Shown here: piece after piece, positions 7,902-14,924 of the stretch
Layout: every line of letters starts with the position of its first letter
Numbering within the stretch: position 1 is the stretch's first letter
IMG/VR virus record: IMGVR_UViG_3300044844_001104
Location: 1 to 40,663 of that record
Length of the DNA stretch: 40,663 nucleotides
Direction: 5' to 3' (one strand)
Origin: a virus
Notes under the pieces: model-generated
Told to the model about the DNA's origin: nothing
What the model saw: only the letters and a program-made list of their open reading frames with translations
Databases searched by the model: none
Translations under genes and position numbers: made by a program

Positions 7902-7924
7902 CTGTAAAGGCGCTCGCTTTACAG
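7902..7924. promoter_or_regulatory. Symmetric divergent control element, CTGTAAA-N9-TTTACAG
   Basis: A perfect 7-bp inverted repeat (7902-7908 and 7918-7924) lies in the 71-nt gap between the leftward portal gene and the rightward protease gene. Reading outwards, each TTTACAG is followed by exactly 24 nt and then the ATG (7877 leftwards, 7949 rightwards). The symmetry suggests one dimeric regulator or paired promoter elements that drive both genes equally. The same heptamer occurs at 4368-4374 upstream of the terminase operon. No convincing -10 box is visible at the right distance. Confidence 0.6.
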
Positions 7925-7948
7925 TCTGTCGATTGCCACTCTGGGTTG

Positions 7949-9118
7949 ATGCGACGCCCCTGGCGGAATCCGACCCTCCTCTCGCTGTCGAGAGCATCGG
8001 TGCTTCTCCCTGAGGAGCCTCCGACGGAAACGCGGCTGTTCAAGGCTGGGTGGAATCCCTCCGCAAAGGGTGACTTCCTGTTCGACGCCGAGGCCGCGCA
8101 GTCGGTCATGGCCGCTTACGCCGAGCACGGCGCTGACTTGATGTTCGACCTAGAGCACCTATCGCTCGAAGACGCTGCAGCCTCCGTGAACTTCAACACG
8201 GACGCCATGGCGTGGAGTGCGCTTGAGCTGCGAAACGGCGAACTGTGGGCCGTGGGCGTGCGCTGGACTCCCGAGGGGACCACGCGGCTCACCGAGCGCC
8301 GTCAGCGGTACGTCTCCCCAGCGTTTACCTTCGACGCGTCGACCCGGCGCATCGTTTCGCTTGTCAACGTCGCTATCACCTCGCTGCCGGCGACGCACGG
8401 ACTGCAACCACTCGTAGCCGCGTCGCTCAGAGCGACAGGAGACACCATGGACCCGGAACAGCTGCAGAAGATCATTGAAGCCCTCGGACTCGACGCGGGC
8501 GCAACGTACGAAGACGCGATCGCCGCGATGGCCGCAATCGTGAAGGGTGCGGGGGCTGCCGCCACTGGCGAGGCAGCCACCGAGGCGCCCGAAACCGAGG
8601 CGCCCGAAACAATGTCTGCCGGCGAGGAGAAGCCCGACGACAAGGAGTTGCAGGCGCTGCGCGCTGCTATCCTGCGCGACACCGGAGCCCCGACCTCAGT
8701 GCAGGCGCTGTCGCAGGTAGCGACCTGGAAGGCCTCGCATCTCGCCCTCGAGACCGAGCGGGCCAAGCTATCTCGAGAGAAGGCCGCCCTCGAACTCGGC
8801 GAGCGGCGCTCGATCGTGGTCGAGATGCAGAATCTCGGCATCGAAACGCCTCACACGTCAGGGCTTGCTACTGGCAAGCTTTGCAAGCGGCTGCTCGACG
8901 AGCCCCTATCTGAGATGCGTACGCGTCTCGCCGTCTTGCGCAAGGCGCGGGGAGCAAAGCCCAGCGCAGCCCCGACGCCGGCAGCTCCGGACGCAAGCGA
9001 AGTAGAGCTCACGCCGCGTCAGATGGCGCTCTGCGCGCGTCGCAAGATCGATCCGAAGACTTACGCGGCGACCCTTGCCGCTTTGAACGTGAGCGGCGGC
9101 GCCGCTCAGGAAGGCTGA
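7949..9118 (+). CDS. Head maturation protease, Mu gpI-like, with C-terminal scaffold
   Basis: A 389-aa protein; residues 1-165 resemble the Mu I serine protease (LMFDLEHLSLED, RYVSPAFTFD, LVNVAITSLPATHG). The rest is a helical, Ala/Glu-rich scaffolding region with a Pro/Ala linker near the end. In Mu the protease and scaffold share a frame, and an internal start here (8447) fits that. The protease cleaves the scaffold during prohead maturation. ATG 7949 is preferred; a TTG at 7946 is in frame. It lies 24 nt from TTTACAG and lacks a clear ribosome site, so the start is moderately sure. Confidence 0.82.
   Translation: MRRPWRNPTLLSLSRASVLLPEEPPTETRLFKAGWNPSAKGDFLFDAEAAQSVMAAYAEHGADLMFDLEHLSLEDAAASVNFNTDAMAWSALELRNGELWAVGVRWTPEGTTRLTERRQRYVSPAFTFDASTRRIVSLVNVAITSLPATHGLQPLVAASLRATGDTMDPEQLQKIIEALGLDAGATYEDAIAAMAAIVKGAGAAATGEAATEAPETEAPETMSAGEEKPDDKELQALRAAILRDTGAPTSVQALSQVATWKASHLALETERAKLSREKAALELGERRSIVVEMQNLGIETPHTSGLATGKLCKRLLDEPLSEMRTRLAVLRKARGAKPSAAPTPAAPDASEVELTPRQMALCARRKIDPKTYAATLAALNVSGGAAQEG
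8447..9118 (+). CDS. Nested in-frame scaffold protein (Mu gpZ-like)
   Basis: An internal ATG at 8447, in frame with the protease gene, is preceded by AGGAG (8437-8441) at 5-nt spacing, a better ribosome site than that of the full-length gene. The product (223 aa) starts DPEQLQKIIEALGL and contains only the helical scaffold region (Glu/Ala-rich, coiled-coil-like around residues 80-110). Mu makes its scaffold Z from an internal start in I in the same way. It would form the core around which the gpT-like head protein assembles. Confidence 0.7.
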   Translation: MDPEQLQKIIEALGLDAGATYEDAIAAMAAIVKGAGAAATGEAATEAPETEAPETMSAGEEKPDDKELQALRAAILRDTGAPTSVQALSQVATWKASHLALETERAKLSREKAALELGERRSIVVEMQNLGIETPHTSGLATGKLCKRLLDEPLSEMRTRLAVLRKARGAKPSAAPTPAAPDASEVELTPRQMALCARRKIDPKTYAATLAALNVSGGAAQEG

Positions 9119-9121
9119 GCC

Positions 9122-9529
9122 ATGGCAGAGCGATTCGTCGACCACTTCGGTCCATACCCCACCACGCGACACATCCCGGTAAACGGCGGTTCCGTGTGCC
9201 AAAAGGGCGAAATCATCGGCATCGACGCCCAGGGGATGGCGCGTCCGGGGGCGTTGATCGCAACCGGATACGTGCGCACTCGAGGCGTCGCGGTGAACAC
9301 CGTGAACGCTACGGGTCTTGTGGACAGCGACCTCGCCGTAATGGTCGAGCCTGGAATCCACGGCCCCTTCACCAACAACGGATCCAGCATCGCAATCCAG
9401 GACTGCGGATCCCCTTGCTACGTGGTTGACGCGAACAGCGTCGACCTTTCCAGCGCCACCAACACCCGTGCGCTGGCGGGGACCATCGAACGCGTCACGT
9501 CGCGAGGCGTGTACGTCAACTTCGCCTGA
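9122..9529 (+). CDS. Putative capsid cement/decoration protein
   Basis: A 135-aa protein between scaffold and major head genes. It is beta-rich with no signal peptide: KGEIIGIDAQGMARPG, LAVMVEPGIHGPFTNN and a C-terminal IERVTSRGVYVNF strand. Position and composition fit the small cement proteins (DUF2190-like) that trimerise on the capsid, often encoded just before the major head protein in Mu-like modules. Family assignment is by context and general appearance. Confidence 0.6.
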   Translation: MAERFVDHFGPYPTTRHIPVNGGSVCQKGEIIGIDAQGMARPGALIATGYVRTRGVAVNTVNATGLVDSDLAVMVEPGIHGPFTNNGSSIAIQDCGSPCYVVDANSVDLSSATNTRALAGTIERVTSRGVYVNFA

Positions 9530-9548
9530 CGCCTGAAAGGACTCTGAC

Positions 9549-10499
9549 ATGCCCGACATTGCACGCCCTTACGACCAGGTCGGCCGGAGCGCCCAGATCG
9601 CTCTCACCGACTTCCTCGACGAGTTCACCGCCGAGCTGACTCAGGCGCCGATTGAGAACTGGGCCGAGACGCTCGGCAAGGTGAGGATCAGCGATTCGCT
9701 TGCGACTCGAATTCCTGTCCCCCTGAGCACCGCAGGCTTCGAGGAATTCCGCGGGCAGCCGCGGTATCGCAAGCTCTTCGAGAAGTCACACGAAGTTATC
9801 AAGCGGCACTGGCAGGACGGCGTCGCCGAGCTCGCCACCATCGTCGAGGCCCCCGAGTTCTTTGGTTGGGACGACGAGCCGAAGCGTATGGCGCTCGCGT
9901 GGCAAAGCCTGGCATGCGATCTCGTGGTCGATCTGATCACCACGAACCCCCTTATCTACGACGGTCAAAACTGGCTCGATACGGATCACCCGATCAACGG
10001 CCTAGACGCATCGGGTGGAGTCTTCGCGAACACGTTCACCGGAGGCGGCACGGCGTTCTCGCTGGCGAACTTCAAGCTCGCGAAGGAGCGCTTCACTCAA
10101 ATGAAGGCTCCGAACGGCCGCAGCCTTGGCCTGCGAATGACGGACCTTGTGGTGTGCAGCGCGCTCGAAGAGGACGCGAAGGACATCCTCGAGAACGACA
10201 TGCTCATCGAGACCGTCGGCACCAGCTTCGGCGCAGTCGACAATCGGCATCGCGGAACGGTGCGACTGCACGTCGCTCCGGAGTTTTCTTCCTCGACCGT
10301 CTGGGTTCCTCTCGCCCTGAACAAGGTAATGCGACCGTGGGCGATCATGAAGAAAGGGTCTGGCGGCCCCGACATCATGATCCTCGACCGAACCAGCGCC
10401 CTCTACGAGAAGGAGCGCAAGGTGGGTGCGAGCGCTGACGGAATGATGGGCGTAGGCCCGCTCTTCCCTCATTGCATTCAGCGCTACGTCGGCGCTTGA
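9549..10499 (+). CDS. Major head protein, Mu gpT-like
   Basis: A 316-aa protein with the typical gpT pattern: an early helix (LTDFLDEFTAELT), YRKLFEKSHEVIKRHWQDG, then DLITTNPLIYDGQNWLDTDHP, NRHRGTVRLHVAPEF and a C-terminal MVGPLFPHCIQR-like end. Mu gpT has an HK97-type fold and forms the T=7 capsid. It is preceded by a good ribosome site (GAAAGGA). Synteny (protease, scaffold, cement, head) supports the call. Confidence 0.88.
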   Translation: MPDIARPYDQVGRSAQIALTDFLDEFTAELTQAPIENWAETLGKVRISDSLATRIPVPLSTAGFEEFRGQPRYRKLFEKSHEVIKRHWQDGVAELATIVEAPEFFGWDDEPKRMALAWQSLACDLVVDLITTNPLIYDGQNWLDTDHPINGLDASGGVFANTFTGGGTAFSLANFKLAKERFTQMKAPNGRSLGLRMTDLVVCSALEEDAKDILENDMLIETVGTSFGAVDNRHRGTVRLHVAPEFSSSTVWVPLALNKVMRPWAIMKKGSGGPDIMILDRTSALYEKERKVGASADGMMGVGPLFPHCIQRYVGA

Positions 10500-10517
10500 C
10501 GTCGAAGGGTAACCAAC

Positions 10518-11162
10518 TTGGACGAGATGTACTGCTCAGTGGAGGACGTCCTGCGATACGGGGTATCGCGGGGCGCACTCAAGAACCCCGCGCGCGAGGT
10601 CACGGCCATCGTGAGCGGCAACGTGTTCGTCTGGGCAGGACACAACCTTGAGCTGAACGCGAAGCTTGAATTCGTCGCGTTTCCGGGTGGGACGCTGCCA
10701 GGAGGCGTCTTACTCGGCGTTTCTTACTACGCTATCCCGACAGCCGTAGAAAGCCGGTTTCAGGTCGCTGCGAGTCCGGACGGTGCCGCGGTGTCGCTGT
10801 CGAGCAGTGGCTCAAAGTTCGGCGTAGTTCTTTCGCTGCGCGAGCTCATCGAGACCCACATCCGTGGGTCATCGCAGCGAATCCACAAGTACATCCCAGC
10901 TCATCAGATGCCTGTCACCGCGGACGAAAACGGCAGGTATCCGGAGTCAATACGACACCCCGTCGCGGTGTTTGCGACGCACGCTACCTGCATGGTTCTT
11001 GGGCAGCGCAACGCTCTCGTGGCCGACGAAGTCGCGGCATTGCGAAACGGAGACCTGAAGCTCTTGCTTGATGGCCTTCCGACGCGTGACACCAAGCTAC
11101 CAACCACGCGAGGCAACCTAGCTCTCAGCGGTCAAGCCTCCACCGCAGGGCGGCCGCTATGA
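10518..11162 (+). CDS. Head completion protein, Mu gp36-like (DUF1320), with inserted domain
   Basis: A 214-aa protein. The N-terminus (SVEDVLRYGVSR) and C-terminal half (LIETHIRGSSQRIHKYI ... HPVAVFATHATCMVLGQR) fit DUF1320/gp36-type connector proteins. Between them (about residues 27-105) lies an inserted beta domain, GHNLELNAKLEFVAFPGG ... YYAIPTAVESRFQVAASPDG, a motif that turns up in many phage virion proteins. I take the TTG at 10518, because GAAGGG (10504-10509) lies 8 nt upstream; the ATG at 10527 is the alternative. It probably joins the portal to the tail. Confidence 0.65.
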   Translation: MDEMYCSVEDVLRYGVSRGALKNPAREVTAIVSGNVFVWAGHNLELNAKLEFVAFPGGTLPGGVLLGVSYYAIPTAVESRFQVAASPDGAAVSLSSSGSKFGVVLSLRELIETHIRGSSQRIHKYIPAHQMPVTADENGRYPESIRHPVAVFATHATCMVLGQRNALVADEVAALRNGDLKLLLDGLPTRDTKLPTTRGNLALSGQASTAGRPL

Positions 11163-11539
11163 ACGGATTCGCTCAGCTCGCAGAAATGAAGCGCCAGATC
11201 CGCTCGCTCAACAGCCTGCGCGGCTCCGTTGTTACTGCTGCAGCGCCTGCGCTAACTGCCCAGCTCAAGGCTTCGCACGCCAACGGGACCGACGCTTATG
11301 GTCGACCTTTCGGCACGAACAGCGACGGCTCCGCACGCACGCTGCGGAAGTCCGGCCGACTTGCGGCCTCGCTCCAGGTCATCCCTGGAAGTGCTGGGCT
11401 GAAAGCTGTGGTTGGCGCGTCGTATGGCCGCTTCTGGCCCGTGCTCCCTGGTGTTGCTGGGCTCCCCTCCAAGTGGTCGGCGGAGATTCAGCGCGTGGCC
11501 CAATTTGAGTTCTCTGTGCGAACTGGAGGCAAGCGATGA
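11159..11539 (+). CDS. Putative tail completion protein (126 aa)
   Basis: Overlaps its neighbours by ATGA at both ends. A small basic protein with N-terminal helices (AEMKRQIRSLNSLRG) and TDAYGRPFGTNSDGS followed by RTLRKSGRLAASLQV. This is the layout of virion morphogenesis proteins of the Mu gpG / HK97 gp10 kind (helix, then W/Y-G-x-P, then SGxLxxS). It sits in the right place, between the head connector and tail terminator. Confidence 0.6.
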   Translation: MNGFAQLAEMKRQIRSLNSLRGSVVTAAAPALTAQLKASHANGTDAYGRPFGTNSDGSARTLRKSGRLAASLQVIPGSAGLKAVVGASYGRFWPVLPGVAGLPSKWSAEIQRVAQFEFSVRTGGKR

Positions 11540-12129
11540 GGCTGCCGACGTTGCCCTGGTTCCTCGAGACCATGCGCGAGCACAAATCGTTTCACCTGAT
11601 CGGGTGCGATATCGAGTTTGGGCGTCCGCAGCTCGATTCAGAAGTCGTGACGGAAACGCACCTTTGGATGGACGTCCAGCGCGGAGACGCTGTCGACTCC
11701 TTCAGCTCGCCCGCCTTTAACTCGATGCGGCGCACGCTTCCCGGCTCGACGTATCCGTACCATCGAGCCATTGGCGGCGAGGTGCTGATACACGCGGTCT
11801 CTCCCGCTCCGGGGGCGCGGCGCCAAGAGCACCTCGAGTACTGCGATGCGATGCTCAACGCGCTGGTCTGGTGCGCGTACGAATCCGCGCGCGAGGCGCG
11901 ATGCCTGTTCGCTCCGCTCACCGGCGGGGCTGTACTCGCCCCCGGTGAGACGCCCGACTTGCAGCAGGGCTGGACCGAGAACGGCGCGCGCTACCTGCTG
12001 CGCTTCACCTTAGCGGTGCCCATCGTCGCTCCGCAGCCTTCACGCGTGACCATTGGGGCCGCGCCAAACGTGGCCATTGCATCCCAACACGTCGTTCCCT
12101 TCAACAACCAGGATTGGCCGGCACAATGA
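11536..12129 (+). CDS. Putative tail terminator / head-tail joining protein (197 aa)
   Basis: Starts by ATGA overlap at 11536 and overlaps the sheath gene at 12126. An alpha/beta protein with FETMREHKSFHLIG-type opening, a central LIHAVSPAPGARRQ loop and a C-terminal strand RYLLRFTLAVPIVAP. Proteins of this size and shape directly before the sheath gene (Mu gp37 position) cap the tail or tube. No stronger family link is seen. Confidence 0.5.
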   Translation: MRLPTLPWFLETMREHKSFHLIGCDIEFGRPQLDSEVVTETHLWMDVQRGDAVDSFSSPAFNSMRRTLPGSTYPYHRAIGGEVLIHAVSPAPGARRQEHLEYCDAMLNALVWCAYESAREARCLFAPLTGGAVLAPGETPDLQQGWTENGARYLLRFTLAVPIVAPQPSRVTIGAAPNVAIASQHVVPFNNQDWPAQ

Positions 12130-13832
12130 GTAATGAACTTCCCTCGTCCGAAGTTGAAGTCGTCTCCGGAACAGTCGGCGGCTTTGGCGCAGGCCTCGAC
12201 AACATTTGTGTGATCGGTCCGTCGTCGGCTGGTCCCTTGTTCGCACCTCGTGTAGTCGCAAGCGCAAAGGCGGAGATCGACACCTTCGGCTACGGTGAAG
12301 CGGCGGAGATCGTGGCTCGCATTGTGCGGCGCACGCGCAAGAAGTCGGTTCGAGTTCGTGTGCCTGCTACGACCGCCGGCGCCGTAGCGCGCACCAACAG
12401 CAGCGGAGTATTGGGCTCCAGCGTGATCACGGTCACCGGCACGCCGCATCGCCGCTATGACCTTGTGTTCGAAGTCATAGGGCCGGGCGTCATTGCCACG
12501 GACGGCATCACCTTCCGGTACAGCCTGAACGGTGGCGTAACCTGGACGCCCGAGACGCGCCTCGGCACTGCGAACACCTACACAATCCCGCGGACCGGCC
12601 TGACGCTCAACTTCGCCGCAGGCGACCTTGACGCGGGCGATCGGTTTACGGCGCATGCGACGGGCCCCGAGGGTTCGGTCGCGAACTACGGGCTCGCCAT
12701 CGCTGCGCTTATCGAGTTCAACGTGCGCTTCCGCGTTCTCATCATCACCGGAGAGTTCTCGGCTTCCGAGGCGACCGAGCTGAAGAACCACATTGATACT
12801 CTCTACGCCGCTGGCTTTCAGCCGATCGTCTTCATCGGCGCGCGGGATTGGTACCCCGACGCGGAAGTGACCGGCTCAGGTACAACGCTGGCCTTCGCCA
12901 ACGCGAACCCCGACACGATCACTCGTGTCGGCGGGTCGTTCATCACCGACGGGTTCAGGGCGGGGATGACCATCACGGTCGCCGGCTCCACCTCCAACAA
13001 CGGCGTCTTCACGGTCGCATCCGTCGGAGCCCTTGTTCTAACGCTCAGCGGGGCTGACTCCCTCACCGTCGAGGCAGCTGCCACAGGACGCACGATCACG
13101 GGCGAGGAGACCGAGACCACGTGGATCGCCTCCCTGCTCGCCGACTTGGGCACCTGGGAAGACGCACGCGGACGCGTCGTCATCTCGGCAGGACAAACGT
13201 GGATGGTGTCAGAGGTCGACCAACTGGCGACGCGAGTTCCGGTGTACCTGCCGGCCGTAGAGCGCTGGATGAGCCACGACATCCAGGTGGCTCCGCACCG
13301 CAAGGGTGACGGCGAACTTGCCGGATACTCCGTCTACGACCCGCAGGGCGTGGTGGGTGTCGTCGAGCACGATGCGCGGACCAACAACGCGCTGAACGCT
13401 TCGCGCTTCCTCACCGCGAGGACGTACACCAACAACCCCGGGCAGACCTTCCTGTCTCTCTCGTCGACCATGGGGCCGCCTGGTTCTGCCTTCGGTCACT
13501 TCCCGTGGGTTGCGGTCAGCAACCTCTACGCGGAGGTAGTTCAGCGAGTCACCGAGGACTTCATCGGCGACGACCCGATAACCAAGGACGACGGCACGCT
13601 CGAAGACGAGGAGCTCGCACGCTACAAAGAAATCGTTGAGGAGGAGCTCACGGCAGAGCTGTTGTCCCCAAAGACCGAAGGCCCTCGGGCTTCCGCGGTC
13701 TCGTGGACTCCTTCCGATACAGACATTGTGAACGTCCCCAACGCCACGCTGAACGGCGAAGGTGTGCTGCGAACCCGCGGGCTCATCGGGTCGGTTCGCA
13801 CGCGCGTCGTCGTCAATGCCTCAGAGGAGTGA
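12126..13832 (+). CDS. Contractile tail sheath protein, Mu gpL-like, with inserted domains
   Basis: A 568-aa protein; ATG 12126 overlaps the upstream stop (ATGA), and a TTG at 12114 is ignored. The core reads like Mu-type sheath: DNICVIGPSSAGP near the start, FGYGEAAEIVARIVRR, an Ala-rich GLAIAALIEFNVRFRVL segment, and a C-terminal domain with EEELTAELLSPKTEG and GSVRTRVVVNASE. Two beta insertions stand out: about residues 98-182 and 247-325 (DTITRVGGSFITDGFRAGMT ... NNGVFTVASV), a repeat domain known from other phage virion proteins. They probably decorate the outer tail surface. Confidence 0.88.
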   Translation: MSNELPSSEVEVVSGTVGGFGAGLDNICVIGPSSAGPLFAPRVVASAKAEIDTFGYGEAAEIVARIVRRTRKKSVRVRVPATTAGAVARTNSSGVLGSSVITVTGTPHRRYDLVFEVIGPGVIATDGITFRYSLNGGVTWTPETRLGTANTYTIPRTGLTLNFAAGDLDAGDRFTAHATGPEGSVANYGLAIAALIEFNVRFRVLIITGEFSASEATELKNHIDTLYAAGFQPIVFIGARDWYPDAEVTGSGTTLAFANANPDTITRVGGSFITDGFRAGMTITVAGSTSNNGVFTVASVGALVLTLSGADSLTVEAAATGRTITGEETETTWIASLLADLGTWEDARGRVVISAGQTWMVSEVDQLATRVPVYLPAVERWMSHDIQVAPHRKGDGELAGYSVYDPQGVVGVVEHDARTNNALNASRFLTARTYTNNPGQTFLSLSSTMGPPGSAFGHFPWVAVSNLYAEVVQRVTEDFIGDDPITKDDGTLEDEELARYKEIVEEELTAELLSPKTEGPRASAVSWTPSDTDIVNVPNATLNGEGVLRTRGLIGSVRTRVVVNASEE

Positions 13833-13835
13833 ACC

Positions 13836-14327
13836 ATGCCCGTAAACGAAGCTCCCACAGTCAACGGAATCATTCACTCCTCTGCGGAGTGCTCCCTCTC
13901 CCTGGCGATGTACGGCGGAGGAAAGCCACACCGCGTTTCGGACGTCATCGACTTCAGCTTCAGCGAGAAGCTCGAGCCGGTCGACGTGCTCATCCTGGGA
14001 GGGAAGAAGATCGGCACCACCGAAGGCGTCTACTCGGGAACGGGTTCGATCACCTTGCTGCTGCGCGAGCAGATCAAGCTGGCCCGCCTCATGAAGGAAG
14101 TCGCCAAGGCCCGACGCATCAAGCTCGGCGCCGTCATGTTCTCCGTGCAAGGCAGCTTTCGAGCGACGCTCTCGAGTGACCTGGTGAGGTTTTCCGCCTC
14201 CGGTTGTCGCGTCACCGAGCGCACGCTTGAGGGCGCCGCGGATGCCAACGCGATCCAAGTACCGCTGCCGCTCAACATCCAGCAGCTGCGGATCGACGGC
14301 TGCTCACTCGGCGAAATCCCGCGCTGA
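13836..14327 (+). CDS. Tail tube protein, Mu gpM-like
   Basis: A 163-aa protein directly after the sheath gene, the standard tube position. It is beta-rich: IDFSFSEKLEPVDVLILGGKK, VYSGTGSITLLL, a central helix KLARLMKEVAKARR and VMFSVQGSFRATLSSDLVRF. It forms the inner tube through which DNA passes. Assigned by synteny and strand pattern. Confidence 0.72.
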   Translation: MPVNEAPTVNGIIHSSAECSLSLAMYGGGKPHRVSDVIDFSFSEKLEPVDVLILGGKKIGTTEGVYSGTGSITLLLREQIKLARLMKEVAKARRIKLGAVMFSVQGSFRATLSSDLVRFSASGCRVTERTLEGAADANAIQVPLPLNIQQLRIDGCSLGEIPR

Positions 14328-14344
14328 GGCGCAAAAGGAGACCC

Positions 14345-14755
14345 ATGGCAAACATCAAGGAAATCGAGGCGCGTCGAGAGGCGCGCGCAAAGAAAGAAAA
14401 GCTCGAGCGCGAAGCGCGAGACGCGCGCGACCTCGAGGCGCTCGACGAGCTCGAGGAGAAGCATGGGGGCGCAAACCTCATGCAGATCCCCATGCAGACC
14501 CCGCTGAATCTGCCAGGCATGGCGATCATCCGCCGGCCTGATGGCGCGGAGTACCGCAACTGGATCGCGGTGACACGCAAGGGCTCGAAGGGTGAGCAGC
14601 ACGAAGCTTCTCGTCGCCTGGGCCTGGACTGCTTGCTTTACCCCGACGTTGGAGTCTGGGAGGCGGTAGTCGAGGCATGCCCAGGCATCAGCGACACGAT
14701 CGGCTTCGCCGCCGTGAAGTTTAGCGGTGGAGTGCTCGAGCAAAAAAACGACTGA
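14345..14755 (+). CDS. Tail assembly chaperone, short form
   Basis: A 136-aa protein between tube and tape measure genes, with a strong ribosome site (AAAAGGAG). The N-terminal third is a highly charged helix (EARREARAKKEKLEREARDA). The remainder (LNLPGMAIIRRPDGAEYRNW ... LYPDVGVWEAVVEACPG) resembles the conserved body of tail chaperones. The stop at 14753 follows a slippery A-tract, and a longer product is made by -1 frameshift (separate entry). Chaperones of this type wrap the tape measure until tube assembly. Confidence 0.8.
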   Translation: MANIKEIEARREARAKKEKLEREARDARDLEALDELEEKHGGANLMQIPMQTPLNLPGMAIIRRPDGAEYRNWIAVTRKGSKGEQHEASRRLGLDCLLYPDVGVWEAVVEACPGISDTIGFAAVKFSGGVLEQKND

Positions 14756-14919
14756 AGGCCCGGGTGCGTGAGGCCTCTGGGCCTCACGGCACGGGCGCAC
14801 TTGCGACGGCTCTTTTGCATCTCTTCGGCCACGAGCCGCCTTACGACGAAGACGCTTGGGCCGGCGCCATTGTCCTAGCCGACACCATTCGCATGTTTCG
14901 GTACCCCAACAAGAAGTAG
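14345..14919 (+). CDS. Tail assembly chaperone, -1 frameshift long form (191 aa)
   Basis: Ribosomes slipping back one base on A AAA AAC (14743-14749) leave the zero frame after codon 135 and continue at 14749 (CGA CTG AAG). They read 56 more codons to TAG at 14917-14919, six nt before the tape measure start. The extension (HGTGALATALLHLFGHEPPY ... DTIRMFRYPNKK) is protein-like and lacks its own start or ribosome site. Many tailed phages make G/GT-type chaperones in the same way. A strong hairpin lies 8 nt downstream of the slippery site. Confidence 0.85.
14743..14796 (+). promoter_or_regulatory. Programmed -1 frameshift signal: slippery heptamer plus stem-loop
   Basis: The slippery heptamer A AAA AAC occupies 14743-14749. 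After an 8-nt spacer a stacked hairpin begins: GCCCG (14758-14762) pairs with CGGGC (14792-14796), TGC (14765-14767) with GCA (14789-14791 region), and GTGAGGCC (14768-14775) with GGCCTCAC (14780-14787) around a TCTG loop. That is about 16 pairs in three helices with small bulges. Spacer length and stability fit classic stimulatory structures. Confidence 0.85.
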
Positions 14920-14924
14920 GAACC

